64,000 bases of DNA from Solirubrobacterales bacterium (GTDB lineage Bacteria; Actinomycetota; Thermoleophilia; Solirubrobacterales; 70-9), in NCBI GenBank assembly GCA_016712175.1, contig JADJRQ010000001.1, positions 1,054,001 to 1,118,000 on the forward strand. The letters run 5' to 3'. The notes beneath the pieces were generated by a model. It saw only the letters and a list, made by a program, of their open reading frames with translations. It was not told where the DNA came from and did no database searches. Shown one piece after another: positions 33,176 to 42,092 of this stretch (the stretch's first letter is position 1; every line of letters starts with the position of its first letter). The position numbers and the translations under genes were made by a program.

Positions 33176-34297
33176 ATGAAGATTGGAGTTCCGAAGGAGA
33201 TCAAGCAGGACGAATACCGGGTGGCAATCACACCGGCCGGCGTGCGTGAACTGACCGAGCACGGGCACGAAGTCTTCATCGAAGCGACCGCAGGCGAAGG
33301 CAGCGCGATCACCGACACGGCCTTCGAGGCCCAGGGCGCACGAATCGTCCCCGACGCGGCGGCCGTGTTCGAAGCCGCGGAGATGATCCTTCACGTCAAG
33401 GAACTCCAGGCCTCGGAGATCAAGATGCTGAGGCCCGAGCACCTGCTGTTCACCTACCTCCACCTTGCGCCGGATCCCGAGCAGACCAAGGGTCTCCAGG
33501 AATCAGGAGCGACCTGCGTCGCTTACGAAACGGTTGAAGACTCGAAAGGCCGCTTGCCACTGCTTGCGCCGATGAGTGAGATCGCCGGCAAGATCGCAAC
33601 CCAGGCCGGAGCGTTCATGCTCGAGAAGCCGCTCGGCGGTCGGGGCATCCTGCTCGGCGGGGTGCCCGGAGTCGCCGCGGCGACGGTGGTCGTCATCGGC
33701 GGCGGTGTGGTCGGAGCCAACGCCGCTTTCATCGCGATGGGCATGGCCGCCGACGTCTTCATCCTCGACCGTTCCATCGACCGCCTGCGCGAACTCGACG
33801 TCGACTACGGCCGTGAAGCCTCTACCGTCTACTCGACCACGCTTGCAGTTGAAGAACTGCTGCCGCGAGCCGACCTCGTGATCGGAGCCGTCCTCGTTCA
33901 CGGAGCCCGGGCGCCGTTCGTGGTCAGCCGCGACCAGCTGAGCTTGATGAAGCCCGGTGCCGTGCTGGTCGACGTGGCCATCGACCAGGGTGGCTGCTTC
34001 GAGACCTCCCGACCGACCACACACCGCGACCCGGTCTTCGAAGTCGACGGAATAATTCACTACTGCGTCGCCAACATGCCTGGCGCGGTGCCGATCACGG
34101 CAACTCACGCGCTGACCAACGCGACGCTCCCCTACGCGATTTCGCTGGCCAACAACGGCCTGCAGTTGGCGGTGAAAAGAGATCCGGGGCTCCTGCCGGG
34201 AATCAACGTGGCCGCCGGCAAAATCACGCATGGGCCCGTGGCAGAAGGCGTAGGCGGCGAGTACGTGCCTGTGGACGAGGCCCTCGGCTGGCGTTAG
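33176..34297 (+). CDS. ald: Alanine dehydrogenase
   Basis: NAD-dependent enzyme of 373 residues converting L-alanine to pyruvate and ammonium, reversibly. The N-terminal MKIGVPKEIKQDEYRVAITP (residues 1-20) is the family signature. Catalytic Lys75 (HVKELQ) and His96 (YLHLAPD) are present. The Rossmann motif is VIGGGVVGANAA and the late LVDVAIDQGG holds the conserved Asp. The gene is 71 bases downstream of the aminotransferase, in the same direction, and would regenerate the pyruvate consumed by it. A 110-base nested palindrome follows the stop. Confidence 0.96.
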   Translation: MKIGVPKEIKQDEYRVAITPAGVRELTEHGHEVFIEATAGEGSAITDTAFEAQGARIVPDAAAVFEAAEMILHVKELQASEIKMLRPEHLLFTYLHLAPDPEQTKGLQESGATCVAYETVEDSKGRLPLLAPMSEIAGKIATQAGAFMLEKPLGGRGILLGGVPGVAAATVVVIGGGVVGANAAFIAMGMAADVFILDRSIDRLRELDVDYGREASTVYSTTLAVEELLPRADLVIGAVLVHGARAPFVVSRDQLSLMKPGAVLVDVAIDQGGCFETSRPTTHRDPVFEVDGIIHYCVANMPGAVPITATHALTNATLPYAISLANNGLQLAVKRDPGLLPGINVAAGKITHGPVAEGVGGEYVPVDEALGWR

Positions 34298-34333
34298 GCA
34301 TGAGGTGGCGAGCGGCACCCGCTTTCGTGAAAC

Positions 34334-34443
34334 GGAAAGGCCGAGTCTCATAAGCCTTCTGGCTCCGAGACCACGAAAGTCAGTGATTATCGCTGACTTT
34401 CGTGGTCTCGCCGTCCTGCGGGCTCCAAGCGGTCGGCCTTTCC
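34334..34443. repeat. Nested 110-bp palindromic element
   Basis: The inner arms are a perfect 18-bp inverted repeat: CGAGACCACGAAAGTCAG (34366-34383) against its complement at 34393-34410, with only nine bases between. An outer perfect 11-bp pair, GGAAAGGCCGA (about 34334-34344) and TCGGCCTTTCC (34433-34443), frames the element at near-equal distances. It lies between the convergent ald and MFS genes. The inner hairpin could end transcription on both strands, but it lacks T-tracts, and the two-tier symmetry looks more like a small mobile (MITE/REP-like) element or a protein-bound cruciform. Confidence 0.75.
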
Positions 34444-34455
34444 TAGCGCAGCTTC

Positions 34456-36045
34456 CTAAGTAACCATCTCTTCCGGGAGTTTTCTCGCGAACCAGATTCC
34501 TGCAAACCCGAACAACGAGGCGAAGAATAGGGCCTTCTTCAGGGCGTCGATCTGGGCGTCTCCGTAGGAGTTCGAGACCGCTGCCACCTGGTCGGGCGGA
34601 AGGCCGAGATCCTTGGTCGCTGTTTCCAGTTCGGGGATCGAGACCATCGCGATGCCGCCCTCTGTCTTCGCGGCAGCCTGCTGCTTGACGGCGGGAGTGA
34701 TGTTCGGGTCGGCCGCGACGTTTTCCTGGAAACCGGTGGCGAGGCCGCTGAGGAGTACTGCACCGATCAGCGCGGTGCCCAGTGAAGAGCCGAGGTTGAG
34801 AGCGGCTCCCTGCACTCCTCCCGCTTCGGAGCTTCGCGATTCACCCACCGAAGACATGACCACGTTGCCGAGCTGCGACATCACCAGCCCCGTGCCGATA
34901 CCGAAGAAAGCCAGCGATACCCCGAAGCCGATCCCGGTGAGTTCGGGTGAAACAGTCGACATGATTCCGAGGATTGCACAGCCGAGGATTCCGAGGCCAA
35001 CCTGTACAACCAGCTTCGGCGAATACCGTTCCGAGAGTTTCGGGCCGAGCATCGCGGCGGCCATCATGGTCAGCGAGATCGGCAGCAGCTTGACCCCGGT
35101 TTCGAAGGCGTTCTTGCCGACCACGACCTGGAGGTAGAGCGGCAGTACGAAGAAGGTGCCGGCGATGATCAGGTTCTGCGTCACCTGCATGAACAGGCCG
35201 GCGCGCATCTGGGGAATCTTCAGCAGATCGGGCGAAAGCAGCACTGGCTTTCCGAGGCGCTGCCGCCGTTCCTCCCAGACCGTGAAGAACCCGAGCAGGA
35301 CGACGCCGATCCCGATGATGAATGGCACTGCGGAGAAGCCGAGCGGCGTGATCTCGGTCCCGCCGATCGTCAGGGCTCCCGCTGGCAGCACGAAACCCCA
35401 CTCACCACCCTTGAGGATCCCGAATACGACGAAGCCGAGTCCAAGCACTGACAGGAGCGCTCCGACGCCATCGAGCCGCGACTTGTCGGTCGCCGGGCTG
35501 TCAGCGATGCCTCTCGAAGCGGCGAGGATGCCGAGCACCATCACGGTCTCCCCCGCGAAGACCACCCTCCAGCTGAGCTCGGTGGTGACCCAACCGCCGA
35601 TCAGAGGTCCGGCGGCTGCGCCGGCCCCGGCGATACCGCCGAGGATGCCGTAGGCGAGGGCGCGTTCCTTGCCTTCATACGTCGCTGCGGTCAGTGCGGC
35701 AATCGCGGGGATCACCAGGACGGCACCGATGCCCTCGACGCCCGACCACCCGAACAGCAGAGCGACGAGATTCGGGCTGAGAGCGGTGATCAGGGATCCG
35801 AGCCCATAGACGGCGAGGCCGATACGGAAGACCTTCCGGCGTCCGATCTTGTCACCGAGCTTGGCCCCGATCAGCATGCAGGAACCCATGACCAGCGCGT
35901 AGGCCGTGATAGCCAGCTGGACGTCGGCGATCGTCGTGTCGAGATCGGAAACGACCTCGGAGATCGACACATTCATGACAGTCGTGTCCAGGACCATCAA
36001 GAACTGCGCCATCCCCAGGAGGATGATGGTCTGAGGCTTCTTCAC
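34456..36045 (-). CDS. MFS drug exporter, 14-helix DHA2 family
   Basis: Membrane transporter of 529 residues with about 14 hydrophobic helices, the pattern of DHA2 (EmrB/QacA-type) proton antiporters. Motif A is LGAKLGDKIGRRKVF-like (GDKIGRRK, about 64-71). Motif C-like GGIAGAGAAAGPLIGG is in helix 5. The N-terminus KKPQTIILLGMAQFLMVLD is typical. A large loop near the C-terminus (about 435-490) precedes the last helix. It probably exports toxic or signalling amphipathic compounds; the substrate is not predictable. No regulator gene of the TetR or MarR type lies next to it. Confidence 0.9.
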   Translation of the reverse strand: MKKPQTIILLGMAQFLMVLDTTVMNVSISEVVSDLDTTIADVQLAITAYALVMGSCMLIGAKLGDKIGRRKVFRIGLAVYGLGSLITALSPNLVALLFGWSGVEGIGAVLVIPAIAALTAATYEGKERALAYGILGGIAGAGAAAGPLIGGWVTTELSWRVVFAGETVMVLGILAASRGIADSPATDKSRLDGVGALLSVLGLGFVVFGILKGGEWGFVLPAGALTIGGTEITPLGFSAVPFIIGIGVVLLGFFTVWEERRQRLGKPVLLSPDLLKIPQMRAGLFMQVTQNLIIAGTFFVLPLYLQVVVGKNAFETGVKLLPISLTMMAAAMLGPKLSERYSPKLVVQVGLGILGCAILGIMSTVSPELTGIGFGVSLAFFGIGTGLVMSQLGNVVMSSVGESRSSEAGGVQGAALNLGSSLGTALIGAVLLSGLATGFQENVAADPNITPAVKQQAAAKTEGGIAMVSIPELETATKDLGLPPDQVAAVSNSYGDAQIDALKKALFFASLFGFAGIWFARKLPEEMVT

Positions 36046-36082
36046 CCGACCAAGTTATCTGAGGGGCGCGCAGCGCAGGTTC

Positions 36083-37576
36083 CTACCGGTCCCGCAGGGA
36101 GAGCATTCCTCCGATTACTCCGATGTAGGCGGTGCCGTCCGGGCCGAGGCCCATTCCCGAGTAGTTGTTGTTGTAGTTGAAACCGGATCCGGCGTACTTC
36201 GTCCAGGCGGTCTTGCCATTCCGGTACTTGATCGCTGCCCAGTAGTACCCCTGCGAACCGCTTGGATCCGGCGGTCTTGTATAGGTGTAGATCAGGCCGG
36301 TCTTCGTCGAGAGTTTGGACACGGCAGAGGGTGTGCGGATTTCGGTGTTCGTCCAGACCCTCCTGCAGCCGCGGCCGTTCTTCTTGATGTCGATCCGGGT
36401 GAATCCGGGCTCGGTGACAATCGATGGACCGTCGGAGGCAAAGGGGTTTGTATACCCGTAGTTGCTCTCGACGATCAGCGAGCGGCCGGTGCCGATCAGC
36501 GAATTCTCGGTGGCGCTGGTTCCTTTGTTGAAGACCGGCACCTGGCAGACACGCCGCCGCTTCCCGTGCAGCTTGCGACCGGTGCGATAGACCACTACGT
36601 TCATCCGATCGGCGTTGTCAGTGATCGCGACGTAGCCTCCCTTGAGGACGGTCGGAGTGGTGCCGGTGCCGGCGTCGGCCTGGCCCGGTTTGACGATGCC
36701 GCTGTTCTTGTACCTGACCTTCCAGACAACCTTCGGGAAGCCCCTCTTAGAAGTCCCGAAGCGGTACATGCGTTTGTTCGAAGCGATGTAGATCCCCTTG
36801 CGACCGACGGTGAACGAATTCTGGATGCCTTCGTTCAGCTCTATCGCTTTGATCTTGCCGGTCTTCCGGTTGAGGATGCCGATCCGACCGGTCTGTTTGG
36901 CGACGATCCAGACCCGACCCTTGAAGTCCGGCAGTGCTGAAGTGATGCGCTCCGCGGCGGGGTCGAACTTGGAAGTCAGGTCGTGATCCTTGAGGAGTTT
37001 GAATTCCTGACCGTCATCGGTGAAACCGAGCACATAGAGGTGATTGGTCTTGGTTGCAACCCAGATCCGGTCCCGGTTGTCGAGGTAGAAATAGCCACCG
37101 CCCGCAAAGTTCTGGTACTGGACGGTGCCGGGCAGGTCGGTTGCGTTCGGCAGGTCGTAGGTGTCGATCACCTCGAGCGAATCGGGGTCGATGATCCTGG
37201 CCTGCGGTGTGAAGACGGCGGCCGGGCAGATCGAGATGATGCGACCGCGGCGGTCGAAGGTTATCGACGAGCAGACTCCTACGCGCGCGGACTCCGAATC
37301 GCTGACCAGGCCGCGCCCCAGGGGACCACGGACGGGATAGGTGTCGCTCATCCACGTGTCGTTGTGGATGTTGCTGAACGGGTCCTTGGCAAGGAAAGGA
37401 TTCTGCGGAGCGCGGCTGCGTCCCGGCACCGGTCTCGGCTTGGCCGCAGCTCCGGTCGATGAAGGCAGTGAAGGCGGAGGCGTGCTGGAAACAATCGGAG
37501 CCGCAACCGATGGACTCGCCATGAACAGGAACGAGGCCACGAGGCCTAGCAATATGGGGACCAGGAATCTATTCAT
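36083..37576 (-). CDS. Exported beta-propeller-like protein
   Basis: Exported protein of about 497 residues. ATG 37576 gives a direct signal peptide (MNRFLVPILLGLVASFLFMASPSVAA), while earlier in-frame starts add an implausible 38-residue extension. After a Pro/Ser linker, the mature region has repeated blade-like motifs: DRRGRIISI, DNRDRIWVATKTNHLYVL, FKGRVWIVAKQTGRIGIL, RKGIYIASNKRMYRF, GGYVAITDNADRMNVVVYR and GPDGTAYIGV. These indicate a six- or seven-blade propeller of the YncE/SMP-30-like type. No catalytic motif is recognised. It lies next to two S1 proteases in the same direction, though the 49-base gap does not prove co-transcription. Confidence 0.75.
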   Translation of the reverse strand: MNRFLVPILLGLVASFLFMASPSVAAPIVSSTPPPSLPSSTGAAAKPRPVPGRSRAPQNPFLAKDPFSNIHNDTWMSDTYPVRGPLGRGLVSDSESARVGVCSSITFDRRGRIISICPAAVFTPQARIIDPDSLEVIDTYDLPNATDLPGTVQYQNFAGGGYFYLDNRDRIWVATKTNHLYVLGFTDDGQEFKLLKDHDLTSKFDPAAERITSALPDFKGRVWIVAKQTGRIGILNRKTGKIKAIELNEGIQNSFTVGRKGIYIASNKRMYRFGTSKRGFPKVVWKVRYKNSGIVKPGQADAGTGTTPTVLKGGYVAITDNADRMNVVVYRTGRKLHGKRRRVCQVPVFNKGTSATENSLIGTGRSLIVESNYGYTNPFASDGPSIVTEPGFTRIDIKKNGRGCRRVWTNTEIRTPSAVSKLSTKTGLIYTYTRPPDPSGSQGYYWAAIKYRNGKTAWTKYAGSGFNYNNNYSGMGLGPDGTAYIGVIGGMLSLRDR

Positions 37577-37625
37577 AGGTCGACAATAACCCCCCGGCGT
37601 GGTCCAGTCGGGGTTCGGCCGAAGC

Positions 37626-38855
37626 TCAGGAAACTCCGCAGACCGATGCGTATTTGTCGTAGGCGACATTGGCCTTTCTCCGGAGGACACGGAACTTCCG
37701 TTTCGCTTTTTGCTGACGCCTCTTGGCGGCTCTGAACTTCCGCGCCGAGCGGAATCTCGCGCGCTTGACCGCCCGATTCGCCCGCTTCATCTTTTTCTGC
37801 GCCTTGAGCGCCTTTTTGATGCGCTTCGAGGCGGCGCTCGTCGCTGCGTTGCAACTCGCAGTCGTTGCGCCTCCACCGACCACCTTGAACCTTGTGGTGA
37901 GGCCCACCTCGTCTTCAATCAGCACGGCGAAATTCGCAATATCGCTGCTGATCGCGGGGTTGCCGACTCGCGTGTAGATCCCGGGGCGATTCGGACGGGC
38001 GCAGCCGACTCCGAAGCTGACTATGCCGACCTGCCGGTATCCGCCCGACTCGAGCGGTGCCTGAAGCGGCCCGCCACTGTCGCCCTGACAGGAGTCCTGC
38101 CCACCTTGCAGGTAGCCGGCGCAGAGCATCGAATCCGGATGATAAGAACCCCCGTAGACGCTGGCGGATCCGCAGGTCGAATCCTTGATGATGGGAACCG
38201 TGAGTTCCTTGAGGACCTGACTTCCGGCATCCACACCGTCCGGAGCTTCGAAGGTATCGCCATACCCGGTGACCACGGCATTCCTTCCCGCCGCCCAGTT
38301 GCTGGTCTCGTCGGCACCAGCGAGAAGAATCCTCGCGCCCGGGGCCGGGGATGAGAGGGTGATGAATCCGTAGTCGTTCTGCTGCGTCGAAGGGACGTAA
38401 TTGCTACTCACCCAGAAGTCGGAGATGCTCAGTTCGGTGCCGCCGGCGGAGGTCTGAGTGCGTCCGGTGAAGGCACTGAAGGTCACGTTGTAGAAACTGG
38501 GGTCGGAAAAGAAGTCACCGTCCTCGTCGACGATGCAGTGCCCGGCAGTGAGGATGATCATCGGGTGGATCAGGGATCCGCCGCAGGCCTCGGCGCCGTT
38601 GCCGTCGATCTGAACCTGCCATGGGTATTTTGCGGCGGACGTGGAGTTCCCCCCGACGATCTGGGGGATGCGGGCCGGGTCGTTCAGCGCTTTGTTCACT
38701 TGCGCAGGCGGGACGGAAACGGCTCCGGGGTTGGCGAAGTGGCGGAAGCCGGGGACCGGCGAGGCCGCCTGGGACGGAGCCGCCGGGGCTGAAGCCGCGG
38801 TGAGCAGGGCAAGCCCGCACACCGCGACAATCAGCTTCGCCGCCAGCTTTGGCAC
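37626..38855 (-). CDS. Exported trypsin-like serine protease (S1) with basic C-terminal helix
   Basis: Exported S1 protease of 409 residues. A signal peptide (1-30) and a propeptide (to about 66) end at PQIVGG, the classic activation site. The catalytic triad is complete: His106 in LTAGHC, Asp161 in QQNDYGFITL and Ser260 in QGDSGGP. Asp254, six residues before the serine, occupies the trypsin 189 position, predicting cleavage after Lys or Arg. Paired Cys residues match the family. From about 335 there is a 70-residue Lys/Arg/Ala-rich helical tail (KKALKAQKKMKRANRAVKRAR and so on), ending in two Cys-containing segments. A frameshifted homologue lies immediately upstream, with no spacer. Confidence 0.93.
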   Translation of the reverse strand: MPKLAAKLIVAVCGLALLTAASAPAAPSQAASPVPGFRHFANPGAVSVPPAQVNKALNDPARIPQIVGGNSTSAAKYPWQVQIDGNGAEACGGSLIHPMIILTAGHCIVDEDGDFFSDPSFYNVTFSAFTGRTQTSAGGTELSISDFWVSSNYVPSTQQNDYGFITLSSPAPGARILLAGADETSNWAAGRNAVVTGYGDTFEAPDGVDAGSQVLKELTVPIIKDSTCGSASVYGGSYHPDSMLCAGYLQGGQDSCQGDSGGPLQAPLESGGYRQVGIVSFGVGCARPNRPGIYTRVGNPAISSDIANFAVLIEDEVGLTTRFKVVGGGATTASCNAATSAASKRIKKALKAQKKMKRANRAVKRARFRSARKFRAAKRRQQKAKRKFRVLRRKANVAYDKYASVCGVS

Positions 38856-40137
38856 TCAGCTACAAGCTGCCTGCGCGGCTGCTCCCACAGTTGCGGCGAC
38901 CGAATTGGCATTCGTCAGGGCGGCGGCGGTCGACTTGACCTTCTTCTTCTTGGCCTTCAGCTTCTTCGCGGCCTTCGCCTTCTTTTTCTTCGCCTTCTTC
39001 TTCGCCTTCTTCGACTTCCGGGCCTTCTTTACGGCTTTCTTGGCTTTCTTTAGCGTCTTCTTGGCTTTCTTGTAAGCCTTCTTCGCTTTCGCTGCCGTCG
39101 TTCCCGCGGCAGCGGCGAGATTTGACGCATTTCCGGCGGCACCCTGGGCTGCGGCGCAGCCAAAGGGCTTCGCCCCGGACCCGAGTACCGACACGCCGCT
39201 GTCAGTTCCCGGGAAATTCTCCTGCTGCTCGATGTATTTCACCAAATCGGCGATGCCTGCTCCGTATGTCGGATCGGCAACCCGCGTGAAGACGGTCGGC
39301 TTGTTGGGCTTGGCACAGCCGTCGGCGAAGCTGGTGACGCCGACCAGTCGGTAGCCGGTGTCACTCCGCGCCAGCAAGGGGCCCCCGCTGTCACCCTGGC
39401 AGGTGCTCTTTCCTCCGGCGAGATCCGGCGCACATCATGACCTGCTGCTGGAAGGCCGTGAAGTAGGCGTTGGGACCGCCGCAGATGCTGTCGGCGATGA
39501 AGGGCATGGAGACTTCCCTGAGGACAGGGCTTCCGGGGCCGCCCTGGGCGATGTCTCCGTAGCCGGTGGCAACACCGACCCGTCCGGCCTTCCAGAGAGC
39601 GGTCTCGCCAGGCCCGGCAATTTTCATCTGGGTCCTGGAGGAAGCGCTCGACAGTGAAATGAAAGCGAAGTCGTTTCCGAGCGCCGGCGGCTGGTAGCTA
39701 TTCGGCACCCAGAGGTCACTGATGTTGAGTTGCTCACCACCGTTCCCGGTGATAGTGCGTCCGGTGAAGGCCTCGATGCCGGTGTAGAAGTTTCCGGTCC
39801 CGTCGAGAAGGCAGTGGCCGGCGGTGATCACGAGCCGCGGATGGATCAAGGTGCCGCCACAGTGGGGCTGGCCCAAGCGGGTGATCTGGACCTGCCACGG
39901 ATACTTTTCGAAGGTGGTCCCGGTGCCGCCGACGATTCTCGGCTTGATCACGGAGCCGGACGAACTGCTCTGGGTCTTGATGCCCGATGCGCTGCCATCC
40001 CCCTGGGAGGCCTGTCCCGAGTAGTTAGCGGACCGGACGCCAGGTGCCGCTGCATTCCCGGCAGCCGGGGCACCGATCAGAAAGGCCACAACCGTCGCAC
40101 AGACAAGTCCGGCAAGCGACCTTGAAAAATTCATCAT
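38856..40137 (-). pseudogene. Second exported S1 serine protease, one frameshift
   Basis: S1 protease gene with a single frameshift. ATG 40137 (MMNFSRSLAG) opens a signal peptide; the activation site is RIVGG. His lies in VITAGHC and Asp in LGNDFAFISL. After VMMCAG the frame breaks at about 39425, where one base is missing, and the second frame continues DLAGGKSTCQGDSGGPLLARSD (read in parts) with the catalytic Ser. The residue at the trypsin 189 position is Ser, so specificity should be chymotrypsin-like rather than tryptic. The C-terminal tail is again very basic (AKKAYKKAKKTLKKAKKAVKK). The rest is well preserved, which favours a sequencing indel or a recent mutation. It is a tandem relative of the protease immediately downstream. 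Confidence 0.85.
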
Positions 40138-40240
40138 GAATACCATCTCCCTGGGATTGTTTTCCGACGCACTCCTTGGCCCCATCGTTACACACTCGGC
40201 TCAATTTCTCCAGTATTTAACGGTGTTCAGGAGGAAGGAC

Positions 40241-41413
40241 TCAGAGCCCGAGGTTCTTGCCGATGATTTCCCGCATGATCTCGTCGGTGCCACCGCCGAT
40301 TGGTCCGAGGCGAGCGTCCCGGAGGGCCCGCTCGACTTCGTACTCACGCATGTAGCCGTAACCACCGAAGATCTGAAGGGTGTCGTCGGCAACCTCGACC
40401 AGCGATCGCTGGGTCAGCAGCTTGGTCATCGAGACTTCGTTGATCACGGTTTCGCCTTCGTGGAAGCGACGCAGGGTGTCGTAGGTCAAGGTGCGCGAGG
40501 CCGCCGCCTTGGTCGCCATGTCGGCGATCTTGTGGCGGATCGCCTGGAAGTTCCCGATCGGACGGCCGAAGGCTTCGCGCTCCTTCGCGTATTCGATCGC
40601 GACTTCGATCAGCCGGTCCATCCCGCCGACCGCGCCGATCGCCATCAGCAGCCGCTCCCAGGCGAAGTTGGCCATGATCAGCTGGAAGCCACGATTTTCC
40701 TCACCGAGCAGATGGGTGTCCGGGACTTCGACGTCGGTAAAGGCCAGCTCACCGGTGTCGGATGAGTGCCAGCCGAGCTTTTCCAGCTTGGCGGTCACTT
40801 CGTAGCCGGGCATGTCGCTCTCGAGCACCAGGAACGAGATGCCACCGTGCCCGCCCTCCTCGGTCGTCCTGCAGGCGCAGACCAGGAAGTCGGCCCGCAC
40901 CCCGTTGGTGATGAAGGTCTTGCTGCCGTTGACGACCCAGCCGCCTTCGGTCTTTTCGGCGGTGGTTCGGATCGACGCGACGTCGGAACCGGCGCCGGGC
41001 TCGGTGATGCCGAGGGCCCCGATCTTCTCGCCCCTGATCCCGGGCACGACCCAGCGCTGCTTCTGCCACTCGTCGCCGAACTTGAAGATCGGCGGCATGG
41101 CGATCGAGCAGTGTGCGTTGAGCCCCGCAGCAACGCCGCCGGAGGCGCCGCGGCGGGAGAGTTCTTCGACCCAGATCGCATCGTGGAGGTGGGTGCCGCC
41201 CTGGCCTCCGTACTCCTCGGGGAACTTCAGGCCGAGCAGCCCGAGTTTGCCGCAGCGGCGGTAGAGTTCCCGCGGGAATTCGCGCTCTTCTTCCCACTCC
41301 GCGACGTTCGGAGCGATTTCCTTGACGACGAAACGCCGGACCGTCTCCCGCAGTTCTTCGTGCTCGGCGGTGAACGGCGGAGGGGGCTTGGGCCCGCCAA
41401 GGCTTTCTTCCAT
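40241..41413 (-). CDS. Acyl-CoA dehydrogenase
   Basis: FAD-dependent dehydrogenase of 390 residues catalysing alpha,beta-oxidation of an acyl-CoA. Family segments are clear: ITEPGAGSDVASI, GSKTFITNG, AFTDVEVP, YAKEREAFGRPI and the C-terminal RDARLGPIGGGTDEIMREI. The Glu of the medium-chain-type YEGT site is absent (GGGT), whereas Glu in AWERLLMA matches the alternative catalytic position used by isovaleryl-CoA and long-chain enzymes. Substrate chain length or branching is therefore uncertain. The gene is alone, with no ETF or thiolase adjacent. Confidence 0.93.
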   Translation of the reverse strand: MEESLGGPKPPPPFTAEHEELRETVRRFVVKEIAPNVAEWEEEREFPRELYRRCGKLGLLGLKFPEEYGGQGGTHLHDAIWVEELSRRGASGGVAAGLNAHCSIAMPPIFKFGDEWQKQRWVVPGIRGEKIGALGITEPGAGSDVASIRTTAEKTEGGWVVNGSKTFITNGVRADFLVCACRTTEEGGHGGISFLVLESDMPGYEVTAKLEKLGWHSSDTGELAFTDVEVPDTHLLGEENRGFQLIMANFAWERLLMAIGAVGGMDRLIEVAIEYAKEREAFGRPIGNFQAIRHKIADMATKAAASRTLTYDTLRRFHEGETVINEVSMTKLLTQRSLVEVADDTLQIFGGYGYMREYEVERALRDARLGPIGGGTDEIMREIIGKNLGL

Positions 41414-41457
41414 TGCGTAACCCTACCTGCGTGACTGAACCGACCCCCTGCAAGAGG

Positions 41458-41481
41458 AACGCCCCGGAATTCCGGGGCGTT
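41458..41481 (-). terminator. Intrinsic terminator of NlpC/P60 gene
   Basis: AACGCCCCGG-AATT-CCGGGGCGTT is a perfect 10-bp stem with a 4-base loop (itself palindromic). It lies 27 bases after the stop of the leftward NlpC/P60 gene and continues into the upstream A-rich side, reading as a T-rich tail on the minus strand only weakly (TTCCTC). Confidence 0.75.
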
Positions 41482-41507
41482 TCAACAACTGGATGTAGCT
41501 GTGCCGG

Positions 41508-42077
41508 CTAGTAACCCTTGGGGTGACGCGCCTTGAACCTGCCGGCGGTCGAACGCATGCTGGAGCTCCAGCCGGGCCCGTCACCATCGGTCATTGAAGT
41601 GTCGAAGCGCAGTCCGGCTACCACCATATACATGTGTCCCGGATTCGAATAAACCGTGATCCAGGCGCCGGCGCCTTTCTTCTTCCACTTCATGTAGCCG
41701 GTGGAAGGCATCGGGCTCTTGATGAACCGCCCCCCGTGAAGGGCGTAGCTGACGGACCCTGAGCAGTCGTAGCCCTTGGACTTGAAGCTGGCGTGGCCAC
41801 CACCGTAGATGTACGGCTTGTCGTCAATCTTGTTGGCGGCTGCGATGACTCGCTTGACACGAAGGGGCGCGCTGGACGGTGCGACGGCGTGGCCATCGAC
41901 GATCTTGGCCTTCTTGACCGGGACGGCTTCGGAGCCGCCCATGCTGAGTCCGCCGCCGGAAGTCGACGCGGCAGAGGCGCCGGCGGGGGCGAAAGTAAGG
42001 ATGAGGGCGAATGCGAGGCCGATGAGGGCGGCGGCTACTACAGACGGTTTGAGCTGAATTGTGCGAAACGAGTTGAT
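41508..42077 (-). CDS. NlpC/P60-type cell-wall hydrolase, apparent ATC start
   Basis: Exported endopeptidase of about 189 residues. The C-terminal domain begins IAAANKIDDKPYIYGGGH, then has YDCSGSVSYAL with the nucleophilic Cys and GHMYMVV with the catalytic His, typical of NlpC/P60 enzymes that cut peptidoglycan stems. The first ATG (41942) would omit export, but the frame stays open upstream and encodes a proper signal peptide (VVAAALIGLAFALILTFAPAGASA, read in parts). No ATG, GTG or TTG exists between the upstream stop at 42107 and 41942. The only start with a good ribosome binding site (AGGAG, 42088-42084, six-base spacer) is ATC at 42077. A base error in an ATG is possible. A c-di-AMP riboswitch precedes it. 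Confidence 0.82.
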   Translation of the reverse strand: MNSFRTIQLKPSVVAAALIGLAFALILTFAPAGASAASTSGGGLSMGGSEAVPVKKAKIVDGHAVAPSSAPLRVKRVIAAANKIDDKPYIYGGGHASFKSKGYDCSGSVSYALHGGRFIKSPMPSTGYMKWKKKGAGAWITVYSNPGHMYMVVAGLRFDTSMTDGDGPGWSSSMRSTAGRFKARHPKGY

Positions 42078-42092
42078 ACCGATCTCCTTTGT

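Noticed and set aside
34366..34410. Ordinary bidirectional terminator
   Set aside because: The 18-bp perfect arms lack flanking T-tracts and are enclosed by a second palindrome, so I kept it as a repeat element, with termination as one option.
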